Notes: generated by a model not told the origin, from the letters alone. A DNA stretch of 25,458 nt from an uncultured Erysipelotrichaceae bacterium (GCA_900317015.1 ONFH01000200.1:1-25458), one strand, 5' to 3'. Counted from the first letter of the stretch, positions 7,810 to 13,977 are shown. Program-made: numbers and translations.

Positions 7810-8691
7810 TTAATTCGTTTCGTATAATGTTGTATTTTTAAACCAGTGTTGCTTTCCCTTCAAACTAAAACGTCTCCATCCCGTTTTTTTGCCTGATTTC
7901 AGTTTGATCCATAGTTTTTTGCTTTTAGCATAAATATGAGTGGCCTGTACAGTCTGATTTCGGCCAATCGTTCCAGCAGATTTCTTTGACTGAGGTGATT
8001 TGTAAAGCTTTAAAGGAATCGTTGACGTTTGTTTCTTATTATAGAAATAGGCTTTCCCGTAATGACTAGAAGTAAAATGATCATTTTTCGCATTGATGTA
8101 GTAAGAGACTCGAACAGTGCCGGTATTTAAAGATTGGAGCATACCATTAAAGTAAAATCCCTTTGATGTAGTTTTTCCAAAAGCATGATTCTGATACATT
8201 CCTAATCGTTTGACAAGATCGTGTCCAAAATTATTCACGCATGTGATGTGATCTGTTTTCGCATTCCACTTGTAAACTTTTGCGCAAGTAAGCCAGGCAT
8301 CTTCACAATCACCAACGATTGTTAAATAGCGACGTTTTTTAGAAAAATCGAGTAAATACATACTTGCAAATTGGGCACCTGACAAATGTGTCTCATTATA
8401 TGATAAACCTCGGTCGACAGAAAGACTTATTGATTCTATAGGCTCAAGATCTCCTCGATCTCCCTTTAAACTCACAAAAGTATCAATCTGATCTTTGACC
8501 TGGTCTGAATTTAGATAGCAGTATGCTTGGGCTGATCCTGTGGTAATACGAGTAGAGTAAGTATCATAATCTTTTGCACAATCATCCATCAGTCTTGTGA
8601 TACGAGTCTTGGCATTGATTAGCGTTCCATTTGTTAAAAAGACACTAGTACATGCTAAAAGCGAAGTTATGACTTTTAATTGTTTCTTCAT
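7810..8691 (-). CDS. secreted protein with C-terminal SH3-like domain
   Basis: 293 aa from the chosen ATG (8691-8689), which follows AAGAAGGAATACAT. A longer upstream frame (to 8817) is rejected because it has no ribosome binding site and runs through the promoter. The first 29 residues are a signal peptide: MKKQLK, a hydrophobic core (VITSLLACTSVFL), then a small-residue cleavage region near NAKT. The middle part (about 30-215) is not recognised; it contains several cysteines and GDCEDAWLTC. Residues about 223-275 look like a bacterial SH3 domain: LKLYKSPQSKKSAGTIGRNQ, a WIKLKSG strand and TGWRRFSLKG. Such domains usually bind peptidoglycan, so a cell-wall-associated role is likely. It is transcribed alone from its own promoter. 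Confidence 0.8.
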   Translation of the reverse strand: MKKQLKVITSLLACTSVFLTNGTLINAKTRITRLMDDCAKDYDTYSTRITTGSAQAYCYLNSDQVKDQIDTFVSLKGDRGDLEPIESISLSVDRGLSYNETHLSGAQFASMYLLDFSKKRRYLTIVGDCEDAWLTCAKVYKWNAKTDHITCVNNFGHDLVKRLGMYQNHAFGKTTSKGFYFNGMLQSLNTGTVRVSYYINAKNDHFTSSHYGKAYFYNKKQTSTIPLKLYKSPQSKKSAGTIGRNQTVQATHIYAKSKKLWIKLKSGKKTGWRRFSLKGKQHWFKNTTLYETN

Positions 8692-8716
8692 ATGTATTCC
8701 TTCTTTCCTATTTTCT

Positions 8717-8745
8717 ATTATAAATAATGCATTTTCACCGTTCAA
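8717..8745 (-). promoter_or_regulatory. promoter of the SH3-like secreted protein
   Basis: On the minus strand TTGAAC (8745-8740), 17-bp spacer, TATAAT (8722-8717). The start codon lies 25 bp downstream of the -10. Confidence 0.75.
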
Positions 8746-8797
8746 CATTTCACGATTTTGGTGAGAAAATGTTTCTTTACAAAGGCATATCTTCCAC

Positions 8798-8820
8798 TTT
8801 CCCATAATTTGCGACAATTC
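8798..8820 (+). promoter_or_regulatory. conserved upstream box, copy 1
   Basis: TTTCCCATAATTT followed by GCGACAATTC. It matches the box at 10185-10207 at 21 of 23 positions. Both boxes end exactly 37 bp before the GTGTAC at the start of the downstream small RNA and neither is followed by a usable -35. The box contains an (A/T)-rich direct repeat, AYAATT then ACAATT, 10 bp apart, which suits an OmpR-type response regulator. Its distance to the nearby minus-strand genes differs between copies, so it belongs to the RNA. Confidence 0.5.
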
Positions 8821-8857
8821 AAAGATATTTATGAGGAAATGTTTAGATATGATATAT

Positions 8858-8956
8858 GTGTACTTAGAGATAAGTACTTCTTCATAATAATCAATCCCTT
8901 AAAAAAATTAAAATCCCGAAAATGCAAACAAGCCAGTGTCCCGACTGGCTTTTTGC
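8858..8956 (+). ncRNA. small RNA candidate 1 (GTACTTA-hairpin family)
   Basis: A -10 like TATGAT (8848-8853) precedes an expected start near 8858-8860. The RNA begins with the hairpin GTACTTA-GAGA-TAAGTAC (8860-8877), a perfect 7-bp stem with a GNRA loop. A single-stranded AU-rich linker follows with UCCC at 8895-8898 and 8914-8917. It ends in a terminator, AGCCAGT (8931-8937) / ACTGGCT (8944-8950) and T-run, extended by GCAAA/TTTTGC, with UCCC in the loop (8939-8942). No reading frame with a ribosome binding site spans it. It is about 70-80% identical to candidate 2 over its length. UCCC motifs are the known Shine-Dalgarno-binding seeds of several staphylococcal sRNAs; targets here are unknown. 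Confidence 0.65.
8931..8956 (+). terminator. terminator of small RNA 1
   Basis: Perfect 7-bp stem AGCCAGT / ACTGGCT around loop GTCCCG, followed by TTTTGC. Confidence 0.8.
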
Positions 8957-9011
8957 GTACTTCGATCCATTGAAGAATATTTGTGGATCATCATGATCAA
9001 TAGGGTTTTGG

Positions 9012-9050
9012 AAAAAATGAAAAGGTATAGATGGGGAGTCTATACCTTTT
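9012..9050. terminator. bidirectional terminator between small RNAs 1 and 4
   Basis: AAAAGGTATAGA (9020-9031), loop TGGGGAG, TCTATACCTTTT (9039-9050). On the minus strand the stem is followed by TTTTCATTTTTT, so it is strongest in that direction. Confidence 0.75.
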
Positions 9051-9118
9051 GCGTGTTATTATTTTTTAGGGAAGGGAAATTTATATGATTTTTGCTTGTT
9101 GTCATCTCTTGATGACAA
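9012..9118 (-). ncRNA. small RNA candidate 4 (opposite strand, same architecture)
   Basis: On the minus strand TATAGT (9128-9123) is a plausible -10, with a weak -35. The RNA would start near 9118 with the perfect hairpin TTGTCATC-AAGA-GATGACAA (9118-9099). A linker follows containing UUCCCUUCCCU (two UCCC, at 9077-9074 and 9072-9069). It ends in a 12-bp terminator stem AAAAGGTATAGA / TCTATACCTTTT (9050-9020) whose loop CTCCCCA again carries UCCC. The hairpin sequence differs from candidates 1-3, but the layout (tetraloop hairpin, UCCC linker, UCCC-loop terminator) is the same. It converges on candidate 1. Confidence 0.5.
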
Positions 9119-9213
9119 GGTTACTATACAGGAACTTTATGAATGAATTGTGAACATTATGATGAATTTTTGAAGAATTGAAAAAGAACGATGACATCGT
9201 TCCTTATAGGTAA

Positions 9214-10089
9214 TTATTGTAATTTATAAAGATCACTGAGTTTTTTCTTAAATAGGCGTTCAGATTTATTGCGAGCATTCTTATGGATGACCGATTGGTA
9301 GACCTTTTCCGCTGCGTCTCGATCATTTTCATCACGATAGAAAAAATAGAGATAATAAGCCAGTTCATAGGGGCAATCTTTGAAAAGCTTTTGTGCTCTC
9401 TTTGTATATTTCTCACGCAGTTCATCAAAATGATACGCATCGACATCGATGGGAATATCTAAGGCCACGCCAAAAAAGTATTCAATACAATTGAAGCTGT
9501 AATTTTGGACGATCGACATGATCAGATCAAAGATCTTTGAAGCATCTTCTTTGGTATAGTTTTCTTCTTCAGCTAAAAGATCCAATAATATTGACATGGA
9601 ATCTTCACCGATGACTCTATAGAATAGCTTATCTAGATTACGTTCCTCATAATATTTTTTGAGCGTATTGATACTTTCTAAGATCTCAATGAGATCTTGA
9701 GGCGTATAATCTTCATCGTTCAGATTATGAATGCGCATGGCAATCAGACCGGGATCAGAAAGACTTGAGGGACTCGATGCTTCAAGAATGGTACGATCCA
9801 CTAATTCATAAATAATATCAGCGTTAAGATAGAGTCCACTATAATCTAGTTCATCTGCTTTTGGGTGCTGATCATAGAGGATATTAGCCGTTTCCTCTGA
9901 GGAATGATTTGTCTTATAAATATCTAAAACATCCTGCTTGGTAATATGAATATCCACTCTGTTGAGGACTTCTACCATTTCATCGGCGGTCATCTGTTTA
10001 TACATTTGTTCACGCCAGGCCATAATTCCAAATTTGGTTCTTAAGTCATTGGTGATTGGATATTTTGTAAAGAGCTTTTCATCAATCAT
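9214..10089 (-). CDS. unrecognised cytoplasmic helical protein
   Basis: 291 aa, no signal peptide or membrane segment, acidic and predicted mainly alpha-helical. I recognise no catalytic motif. The N-terminal half contains ADEMVEVLNRVDIHITKQDV and SSEETANILYDQHP; the C-terminal third (PYELAYYLYFFYRDENDRDA, AEKVYQSVIHKNARNKSERL) looks like a tetratricopeptide-type helical pair. The start ATG (10089-10087) follows GAGAGGAGAGA. A TGATAAAAT extended -10 lies at 10128-10120 on the minus strand. The gene stands alone between two intergenic regions packed with small-RNA candidates. No function is proposed. Confidence 0.7.
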   Translation of the reverse strand: MIDEKLFTKYPITNDLRTKFGIMAWREQMYKQMTADEMVEVLNRVDIHITKQDVLDIYKTNHSSEETANILYDQHPKADELDYSGLYLNADIIYELVDRTILEASSPSSLSDPGLIAMRIHNLNDEDYTPQDLIEILESINTLKKYYEERNLDKLFYRVIGEDSMSILLDLLAEEENYTKEDASKIFDLIMSIVQNYSFNCIEYFFGVALDIPIDVDAYHFDELREKYTKRAQKLFKDCPYELAYYLYFFYRDENDRDAAEKVYQSVIHKNARNKSERLFKKKLSDLYKLQ

Positions 10090-10184
10090 CGTTCTCTCTC
10101 CTCTCGTGTTATTAATTTTATTTTATCAGATTCATATAACTTCTGATAGAGTTGTTTTGGTGATCGATCAGGAAGATCATTCGG

Positions 10185-10207
10185 TTTCCCACAATTTACG
10201 ACAATTC
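10185..10207 (+). promoter_or_regulatory. conserved upstream box, copy 2
   Basis: TTTCCCACAATTT followed by ACGACAATTC. It has the same 37-bp distance to GTGTAC as copy 1, and the direct repeat ACAATT-N4-ACAATT is perfect here. Thirteen bases of it (CACAATTTACGAC) recur in reverse orientation at 21923-21935. Confidence 0.5.
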
Positions 10208-10244
10208 GTTTAAATTTACATGAAATTGTTAAGATAGGATGTAT

Positions 10245-10344
10245 GTGTACTTAAAGATAAGTACTTTCTTTATAATAATCAATCCCTTAAAAAATTAAAA
10301 TCCAAAAGCAAGTAAGCCAGATTCCCGACTGACTTTTTGCTTTT
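10245..10344 (+). ncRNA. small RNA candidate 2 (GTACTTA-hairpin family)
   Basis: A TAGGAT -10 (10235-10240) precedes the hairpin GTACTTA-AAGA-TAAGTAC (10247-10264). The linker shares TAATAATCAATCCCTTAAAA with candidate 1 (UCCC at 10283-10286). The terminator AGCCAG / CTGACT has one C-A mismatch, compensated by an outer stem AAAAGCAA (10305-10312) / TTGCTTTT (10337-10344), and its loop contains UCCC (10323-10326). The different solution to the same terminator fold suggests the structure is kept by selection. It lies 58 bp upstream of candidate 3 on the same strand. Confidence 0.65.
10305..10344 (+). terminator. terminator of small RNA 2
   Basis: Outer stem AAAAGCAA / TTGCTTTT, inner stem AGCCAG / CTGACT with one mismatch, loop ATTCCCGA. 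Confidence 0.6.
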
Positions 10345-10368
10345 ATAGCAACATTTTTTCGTATTATG

Positions 10369-10397
10369 TTGACAAAGAGTCTAATGTGAATTAAGAT
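10369..10397 (+). promoter_or_regulatory. promoter of small RNA 3
   Basis: A consensus TTGACA (10369-10374), 17-bp spacer, TAAGAT (10392-10397). Unlike candidates 1 and 2 it has a full -35 and no upstream box, so it is probably expressed without the activator. Confidence 0.75.
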
Positions 10398-10401
10398 TAT
10401 G

Positions 10402-10485
10402 GTACTTAGAAATAAGTAGAATTCATATGCCTAAACAAATACATATCCAGTTTAAAGCCAGCATCATCCCATGCTGGTTTTAACG
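10402..10485 (+). ncRNA. small RNA candidate 3 (GTACTTA-hairpin family, diverged)
   Basis: Begins with GTACTTA-GAAA-TAAGTA (10402-10418), the same stem with a GNRA loop, 5 bp after the -10. The linker is diverged, with CATATGCC and ACATATCC instead of AATCCC. It ends in the terminator AAAGCCAGCAT (10454-10464) / ATGCTGGTTT (10471-10480) with loop CATCCC, again exposing UCCC (10467-10470). The strong sigma-A promoter, short length (about 84 nt) and absence of any start codon with ribosome binding site favour an RNA gene. Confidence 0.62.
10452..10485 (+). terminator. terminator of small RNA 3
   Basis: CCAGCAT (10458-10464) / ATGCTGG (10471-10477) extended by a G-U pair and A-T pairs, loop CATCCC, then TTTT. 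Confidence 0.78.
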
Positions 10486-10504
10486 TTTTTATGTAATTTG
10501 TTTT

Positions 10505-10537
10505 AAAAAGAGGATCACCGAGTATTTTGGTGATCCT
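10505..10537 (-). terminator. rarA terminator
   Basis: On the minus strand AGGATCACC / GGTGATCCT (10537-10511), a 9-bp perfect stem, followed by TCTTTTT. Confidence 0.85.
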
Positions 10538-10543
10538 TTGATC

Positions 10544-11812
10544 TTATTTCTTGCGTTTTTTTAAAGCGACGATATCATTCGTACGGCCATGCTTTAAGAT
10601 GCGCTCATAGTTTTCTGCTAACATCTTTTCGTAGCGAGACGTCATCCATGGCACATAGAATTGTTCATGTGCGACCGGTGTTGGGAGATACTGCAGGTAT
10701 TCCCAGATGTCCGGACGATCATAAGCATATTTTTCCTCATCCGAAAGCCCCACTGGTGACAATCGTAAATAAGGAGGCACTTCATATTCGTGCTCATGCA
10801 AGCTCTCAAGAGCGGCATCGATGCCGGCTTCCGAACTTTTTGTCTTTTGCGATAAAGCCAGTTCAATGACAGCACTCGCTAAAGGGATACGCGCCTCAGG
10901 AAAACCAATCGTATGAGCGGCCTGACAGGCGATGACTGTACGCATGCAGGCATTCGGATTAGCGAGTCCGACATCTTCATAAGCCGTAGTGATCAGACGA
11001 CGTTCAAGTGATTCTAAATCACCAGCTTCAATTAATTTCCCTAAATAATAGAGAGCCCCATTGACGTCACTGCCACGGATGGATTTCTGAAAGCCGCTTA
11101 AGGTATCATAATAATGATCTTCATCCTTATCGAAGCGGACATTTGCACTGGCATTGGCATGCTTGAGATCATCCATCGTAATATGATCATCAGTCGAAAT
11201 AATGGATGCGAGTTCTAATGTGTTATAGGCATAACGAATATCACCGGCTGATAAATTGGCAATTGTCTCTAAGACCTCATCATCGACAGTGAATTGATCG
11301 TTCAAGCCTTTTGGACTCGTTAAAGCCTGGCGTAATCCTAAGAGGACATCTTCCTTCGTTAAAGGTTCGACCTTTAAGATCGTACAGCGAGAACGAATGG
11401 CAGGATTGATGGCATGATAGGGATTGGCGGTCGTACAGCCGGCAATCGTGATCAGGCCACTTTCGATATGTGGCAGGAGATGATCCTGCTTATCTTTATT
11501 TAAACGATGCACTTCATCAATGATCACAAAAAGGCCATCACTCATCTTGGCCTCCATGATGATCTGATCCATCTCTTTTTTATTGCCAGTTGAGGCATTG
11601 AACAGACGGCAGGGGATCTTTAAATCATGGGCGAGGGCTTTCGCCATCGTTGTTTTCCCACAGCCTGGTGGACCATAGAAGATGACTGACATCGGATGCT
11701 TCTTAGCGACAAATTGTCTCAAGATTGCTCCTTTAGCAACCAGATGTTTCTGCCCTAAGACTTCGTCAAGCGATTCAGGACGCATGTTATGTGCTAAAGT
11801 TGTATGAATCAT
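10544..11812 (-). CDS. rarA: replication-associated recombination protein RarA (MgsA)
   Basis: A AAA+ ATPase of the clamp-loader superfamily that acts at stalled replication forks. At 422 aa it is of normal length. Residues 1-25 include the family start RPESLDEVLGQKHLV. Walker A is GPPGCGKT (47-54), Walker B IIDEVHRLNKDKQD, and sensor 1 TTANP. The C-terminal RarA tetramerisation domain is visible in RRLITTAYEDVGLANPNA and in the tail beginning YLQYLPTPV. The start ATG (11812-11810) follows AAAGGAGG. Its promoter is interleaved with that of dtd, and it ends at its own terminator. Confidence 0.94.
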   Translation of the reverse strand: MIHTTLAHNMRPESLDEVLGQKHLVAKGAILRQFVAKKHPMSVIFYGPPGCGKTTMAKALAHDLKIPCRLFNASTGNKKEMDQIIMEAKMSDGLFVIIDEVHRLNKDKQDHLLPHIESGLITIAGCTTANPYHAINPAIRSRCTILKVEPLTKEDVLLGLRQALTSPKGLNDQFTVDDEVLETIANLSAGDIRYAYNTLELASIISTDDHITMDDLKHANASANVRFDKDEDHYYDTLSGFQKSIRGSDVNGALYYLGKLIEAGDLESLERRLITTAYEDVGLANPNACMRTVIACQAAHTIGFPEARIPLASAVIELALSQKTKSSEAGIDAALESLHEHEYEVPPYLRLSPVGLSDEEKYAYDRPDIWEYLQYLPTPVAHEQFYVPWMTSRYEKMLAENYERILKHGRTNDIVALKKRKK

Positions 11813-11832
11813 AGTTTTGCCTCCTTTAATGT

Positions 11833-11851
11833 GTTAGAATGATTATAACAT
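11833..11851. promoter_or_regulatory. interleaved divergent promoters of rarA and dtd
   Basis: Plus strand: extended -10 TGTTAGAAT (11833-11841) for dtd. Minus strand: extended -10 TGTTATAAT (11851-11843) for rarA. The two -10 boxes sit one base apart and face away from each other, so each start site would lie within the other's -10. Polymerase binding should be mutually exclusive. Confidence 0.55.
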
Positions 11852-11874
11852 CTTTTTTGATTGTGAGGAATTAT

Positions 11875-12327
11875 ATGAGAATCGTCTTACAGCGTGTATT
11901 AAAAGCTGATGTAAAAATAGAAGGAAAAGTTCATGGAGCCATTGATCATGGTTACATGGCTTTAGTAGGTTTTAAAAATGAAGATGACGAGAAGATCTTA
12001 GAAAAGATGGCCGAAAAAGTCGTCCATCTGCGTGTCTTCGAAGATGATCAGGGGAAAATGAATCGTTCCCTGTTAGATGTCGGTGGATCGATCTTATCAA
12101 TCTCCCAGTTTACGCTTTATGCGGATTGTAAGAAGGGAAGACGTCCAAGCTTTATCGAAGCGGCGAAACCAGATATTTCGTCACCGCTTTATGACCGTTT
12201 TAATGAGATCTTAAGATCTTATGTCCCTGTTGAAACAGGGATCTTTGGTGCCGATATGAAAGTCTCTCTGATCAACGATGGTCCCGTGACGATCATTCTT
12301 GACAGTGATGAAATTATAAAAAAATGA
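11875..12327 (+). CDS. dtd: D-aminoacyl-tRNA deacylase
   Basis: DTD removes D-amino acids (and glycine mischarged on tRNA-Ala) from tRNA, a quality-control step in translation. 150 aa from ATG 11875, which is preceded by GTGAGGAATTAT. An upstream frame extension from 11839 overlaps the promoter and lacks a binding site, so it is rejected. Family motifs are all present: MRIVLQRV at the N-terminus, the active-site SQFTLYAD, KKGRRPSF, and the Gly-cisPro motif NDGPVT near the end. The stop codon lies in the stem of a terminator shared with the converging HAD gene. Confidence 0.95.
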   Translation: MRIVLQRVLKADVKIEGKVHGAIDHGYMALVGFKNEDDEKILEKMAEKVVHLRVFEDDQGKMNRSLLDVGGSILSISQFTLYADCKKGRRPSFIEAAKPDISSPLYDRFNEILRSYVPVETGIFGADMKVSLINDGPVTIILDSDEIIKK

Positions 12328-12355
12328 TCAGTTTAGATGTACTGATCATTTAAAA
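12322..12355. terminator. bidirectional terminator shared by dtd and HAD gene
   Basis: AAATGATCAGT (12322-12332), loop TTAGATGT, ACTGATCATTT (12341-12351). The dtd stop is in the left arm and the HAD stop is in the loop, so the two genes converge with no spare DNA. Confidence 0.8.
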
Positions 12356-13133
12356 TTTTACGAATTTGTTTGATAACACCTTGTTCTTCATTGGTCCAAG
12401 GCAGAACTTCACGAGCGATGTCCTTGATGCGCTGATCTGCATTCTTCATCGCATAGGAATACTTAACGCTTTGTAAAAGGGTGTAGTCATTCATTGCATC
12501 ACCAAAGGCAGCGCATTCTTCTTTCTTGATGCCAAGCTCCTTCTGTAAGAGTCTGATGCCAGCCCCTTTATTCACACCCGTATTTTGAATATCCAGCCAT
12601 TCATTACCAGCCGTCGTTGCAGTCACACCATCGGGAAGGATGGCACGAATCTGATCTTCATAAGTATGAATATCACCTTCGGGGTCATAGATGGCGATCT
12701 TCATGACTTCATCTGTGACTTGATCAAAGGAGTCATAGTAGGTCAAGTTTCGATAATACTTAATGGCCACATCTTCATAAGGTTTGTCTTTCTTTAAGAG
12801 GTGTGTCCCTTTGAGTCCAGACATTAAGACAAACAAACGAGGATATTTCTGTAAAGCTTCTAGACAAGCTTTGACTGCGTCTTTCTTGATCGTATTATAG
12901 CTGATCAGTTTAGGTCCTTTAGCAATATAGGAGCCGTTATCCGCAACAAAATAGATATCTTCGCTCATCGGAATGAATTGCGCAAAGAGTCGAATGTATT
13001 GGTTACCACTCGCTAAAACAAATTTTATATCACGTTCCTGCATTTTATAAAACTGAGAAAGGAATTCATAGTCGAACATCTTATTGCCGTCTAGGAATGT
13101 CCCATCCATATCAGTTGCAATGAGTTTAATCAT
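12333..13133 (-). CDS. HAD superfamily phosphatase, Cof type
   Basis: 266 aa from the ATG at 13133, preceded by GAGGTGA at about 10 bp; an upstream frame (to 13166) covers the promoter and is rejected. Motif I is DMDGTF (nucleophile D8, acid/base D10), motif II is the serine in LASGNQYIR, and motif IV is GDAMNDYTLLQ, with KGAGIRLLQKELG (motif III lysine) before it. The large C2B cap lies between, as in Cof/YbjI/YidA proteins, which dephosphorylate sugar phosphates, flavins or pyridoxal phosphate. The exact substrate cannot be read from sequence. It is monocistronic. Confidence 0.88.
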   Translation of the reverse strand: MIKLIATDMDGTFLDGNKMFDYEFLSQFYKMQERDIKFVLASGNQYIRLFAQFIPMSEDIYFVADNGSYIAKGPKLISYNTIKKDAVKACLEALQKYPRLFVLMSGLKGTHLLKKDKPYEDVAIKYYRNLTYYDSFDQVTDEVMKIAIYDPEGDIHTYEDQIRAILPDGVTATTAGNEWLDIQNTGVNKGAGIRLLQKELGIKKEECAAFGDAMNDYTLLQSVKYSYAMKNADQRIKDIAREVLPWTNEEQGVIKQIRKILNDQYI

Positions 13134-13178
13134 TTGAATATTCACCTCGTGGTCAGTATACCACAATTTAAAGGGAGG
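13134..13178. promoter_or_regulatory. overlapping divergent promoters of HAD and YhhN-like genes
   Basis: Minus strand: extended -10 TGGTATACT (13163-13155) for the HAD gene. Plus strand: TTGAAT (13134-13139), 17-bp spacer, TATACC (13157-13162), followed by the ribosome binding site AAAGGGAGG (13170-13178). The two -10 boxes overlap on opposite strands. Confidence 0.45.
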
Positions 13179-13186
13179 TCTCTACT

Positions 13187-13825
13187 ATGTTGATCATCAT
13201 GAGTATTATTTATATTATATTATTGCTGATCCTTGCAAAAAGTGCCCGTACAAAGTTTTATCTTTATGCCAAGACGGCCGCATCTGTCTTCTGTGCCATT
13301 TTGGCTTTTGTCGGAGCGATGAAGCGAGGAGCCACCGTTATGTATGCCTATTTCTTACCAGGATTGTTTGGCTTTTTGGTCGGTGATATTGCCTTAGCTT
13401 TTAAAACCAAGAAATCTCTCAAGGCTGGCATCTGTGCCTTTACTATTGGTGATCTCTTTTTGCTTTGGTTTTTCTCACGCTATCGTGCCTTTAGTCTTTA
13501 TGAACTATTGGCAGGCTTAGCTTTGCTTGGCATTGTCTATTTGATTGATCACAAGAAAATCATTTCATTTCCTGGCATACGTCATCTGTCATTTATCTAT
13601 GCGTTTGTCGAAGGAATGGCCGTGATGAAGAGCTTTCTTGTTTATCAGTTTGTCCCAAGTCAGTGCTTCTTGATGATGGCTTTAGGGATGCTCTTTTATT
13701 TGATCTCCGATGCCATCTTAATGGTGTACAAGTTTAGAATTAAGAATATTGTCGTAGGGGCTATCGCCTTAACATTGTATTATGGTGGCCTTTATCTCTT
13801 AACGAGCAGCTTCTTTTTTATCTAA
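13187..13825 (+). CDS. YhhN/TMEM86-like membrane protein (lysoplasmalogenase-type fold)
   Basis: 212 aa with seven or eight hydrophobic segments covering nearly the whole length. The pattern fits the YhhN family, some members of which hydrolyse the vinyl-ether bond of lysoplasmalogens. The conserved acidic motifs are GDIALAF (about residue 66) and YLISDAILMVYKF (near 166). The intermediate motif, usually GHxxY, reads IGDLFLLW. Because His is replaced by Asp there, enzymatic activity is uncertain. The ATG at 13187 is 8 bp after AAAGGGAGG. A terminator overlaps the 3' end. Confidence 0.7.
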   Translation: MLIIMSIIYIILLLILAKSARTKFYLYAKTAASVFCAILAFVGAMKRGATVMYAYFLPGLFGFLVGDIALAFKTKKSLKAGICAFTIGDLFLLWFFSRYRAFSLYELLAGLALLGIVYLIDHKKIISFPGIRHLSFIYAFVEGMAVMKSFLVYQFVPSQCFLMMALGMLFYLISDAILMVYKFRIKNIVVGAIALTLYYGGLYLLTSSFFFI

Positions 13826-13836
13826 GCTGCTTTTTC
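13805..13836 (+). terminator. terminator of YhhN-like gene
   Basis: AGCAGCTT (13805-13812) / AAGCTGCT (13824-13831) followed by TTTTT. The left arm and loop are coding. Confidence 0.78.
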
Positions 13837-13850
13837 TATACTTTGAGAAA

Positions 13851-13864
13851 TGAAAGCGCTAAAA
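13851..13864 (+). promoter_or_regulatory. cre-like (CcpA) site
   Basis: TGAAAGCGCTAAAA has one mismatch to TGWAANCGNTNWCA. It lies about 125 bp upstream of the promoter of the NifX-like gene. Between them is an AT-rich palindrome, TTTGTA-T-TACAAA (13939-13951). Both are possible operator sites with no direct support. Confidence 0.33.
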
Positions 13865-13977
13865 TAGAACTATAGCTTATGGCTTGGCAATATTTTCGTA
13901 TTGTAATGATTAAGAAATTATTTCGATGAAGAAAAAGTTTTGTATTACAAATTTTTTGATAAGGAACATCTTCTCTA

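Noticed and set aside
8692..8817. N-terminal extension of the secreted protein
   Set aside because: It contains the promoter (TTGAAC/TATAAT), lacks a ribosome binding site, and would hide a typical signal peptide start (MKKQLK).
8758..8973. Plus-strand frame of 71 codons, sharing the peptide SHNLRQF with a frame at 9962-10213
   Set aside because: The shared peptide comes from the duplicated upstream box and RNA region, not from a protein. The frames differ elsewhere and lack binding sites.
8858..10485. CRISPR array or mobile-element ends as the cause of the repeats
   Set aside because: The copies are few, unevenly spaced, 80-100 bp long, diverged and bounded by promoters and terminators. 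There are no spacers, cas genes, transposase or target-site duplications.
11839..11874. Longer start for dtd
   Set aside because: It adds 12 residues absent from the family and overlaps the -10 boxes; ATG 11875 has the proper ribosome binding site and the family start MRIVLQRV.
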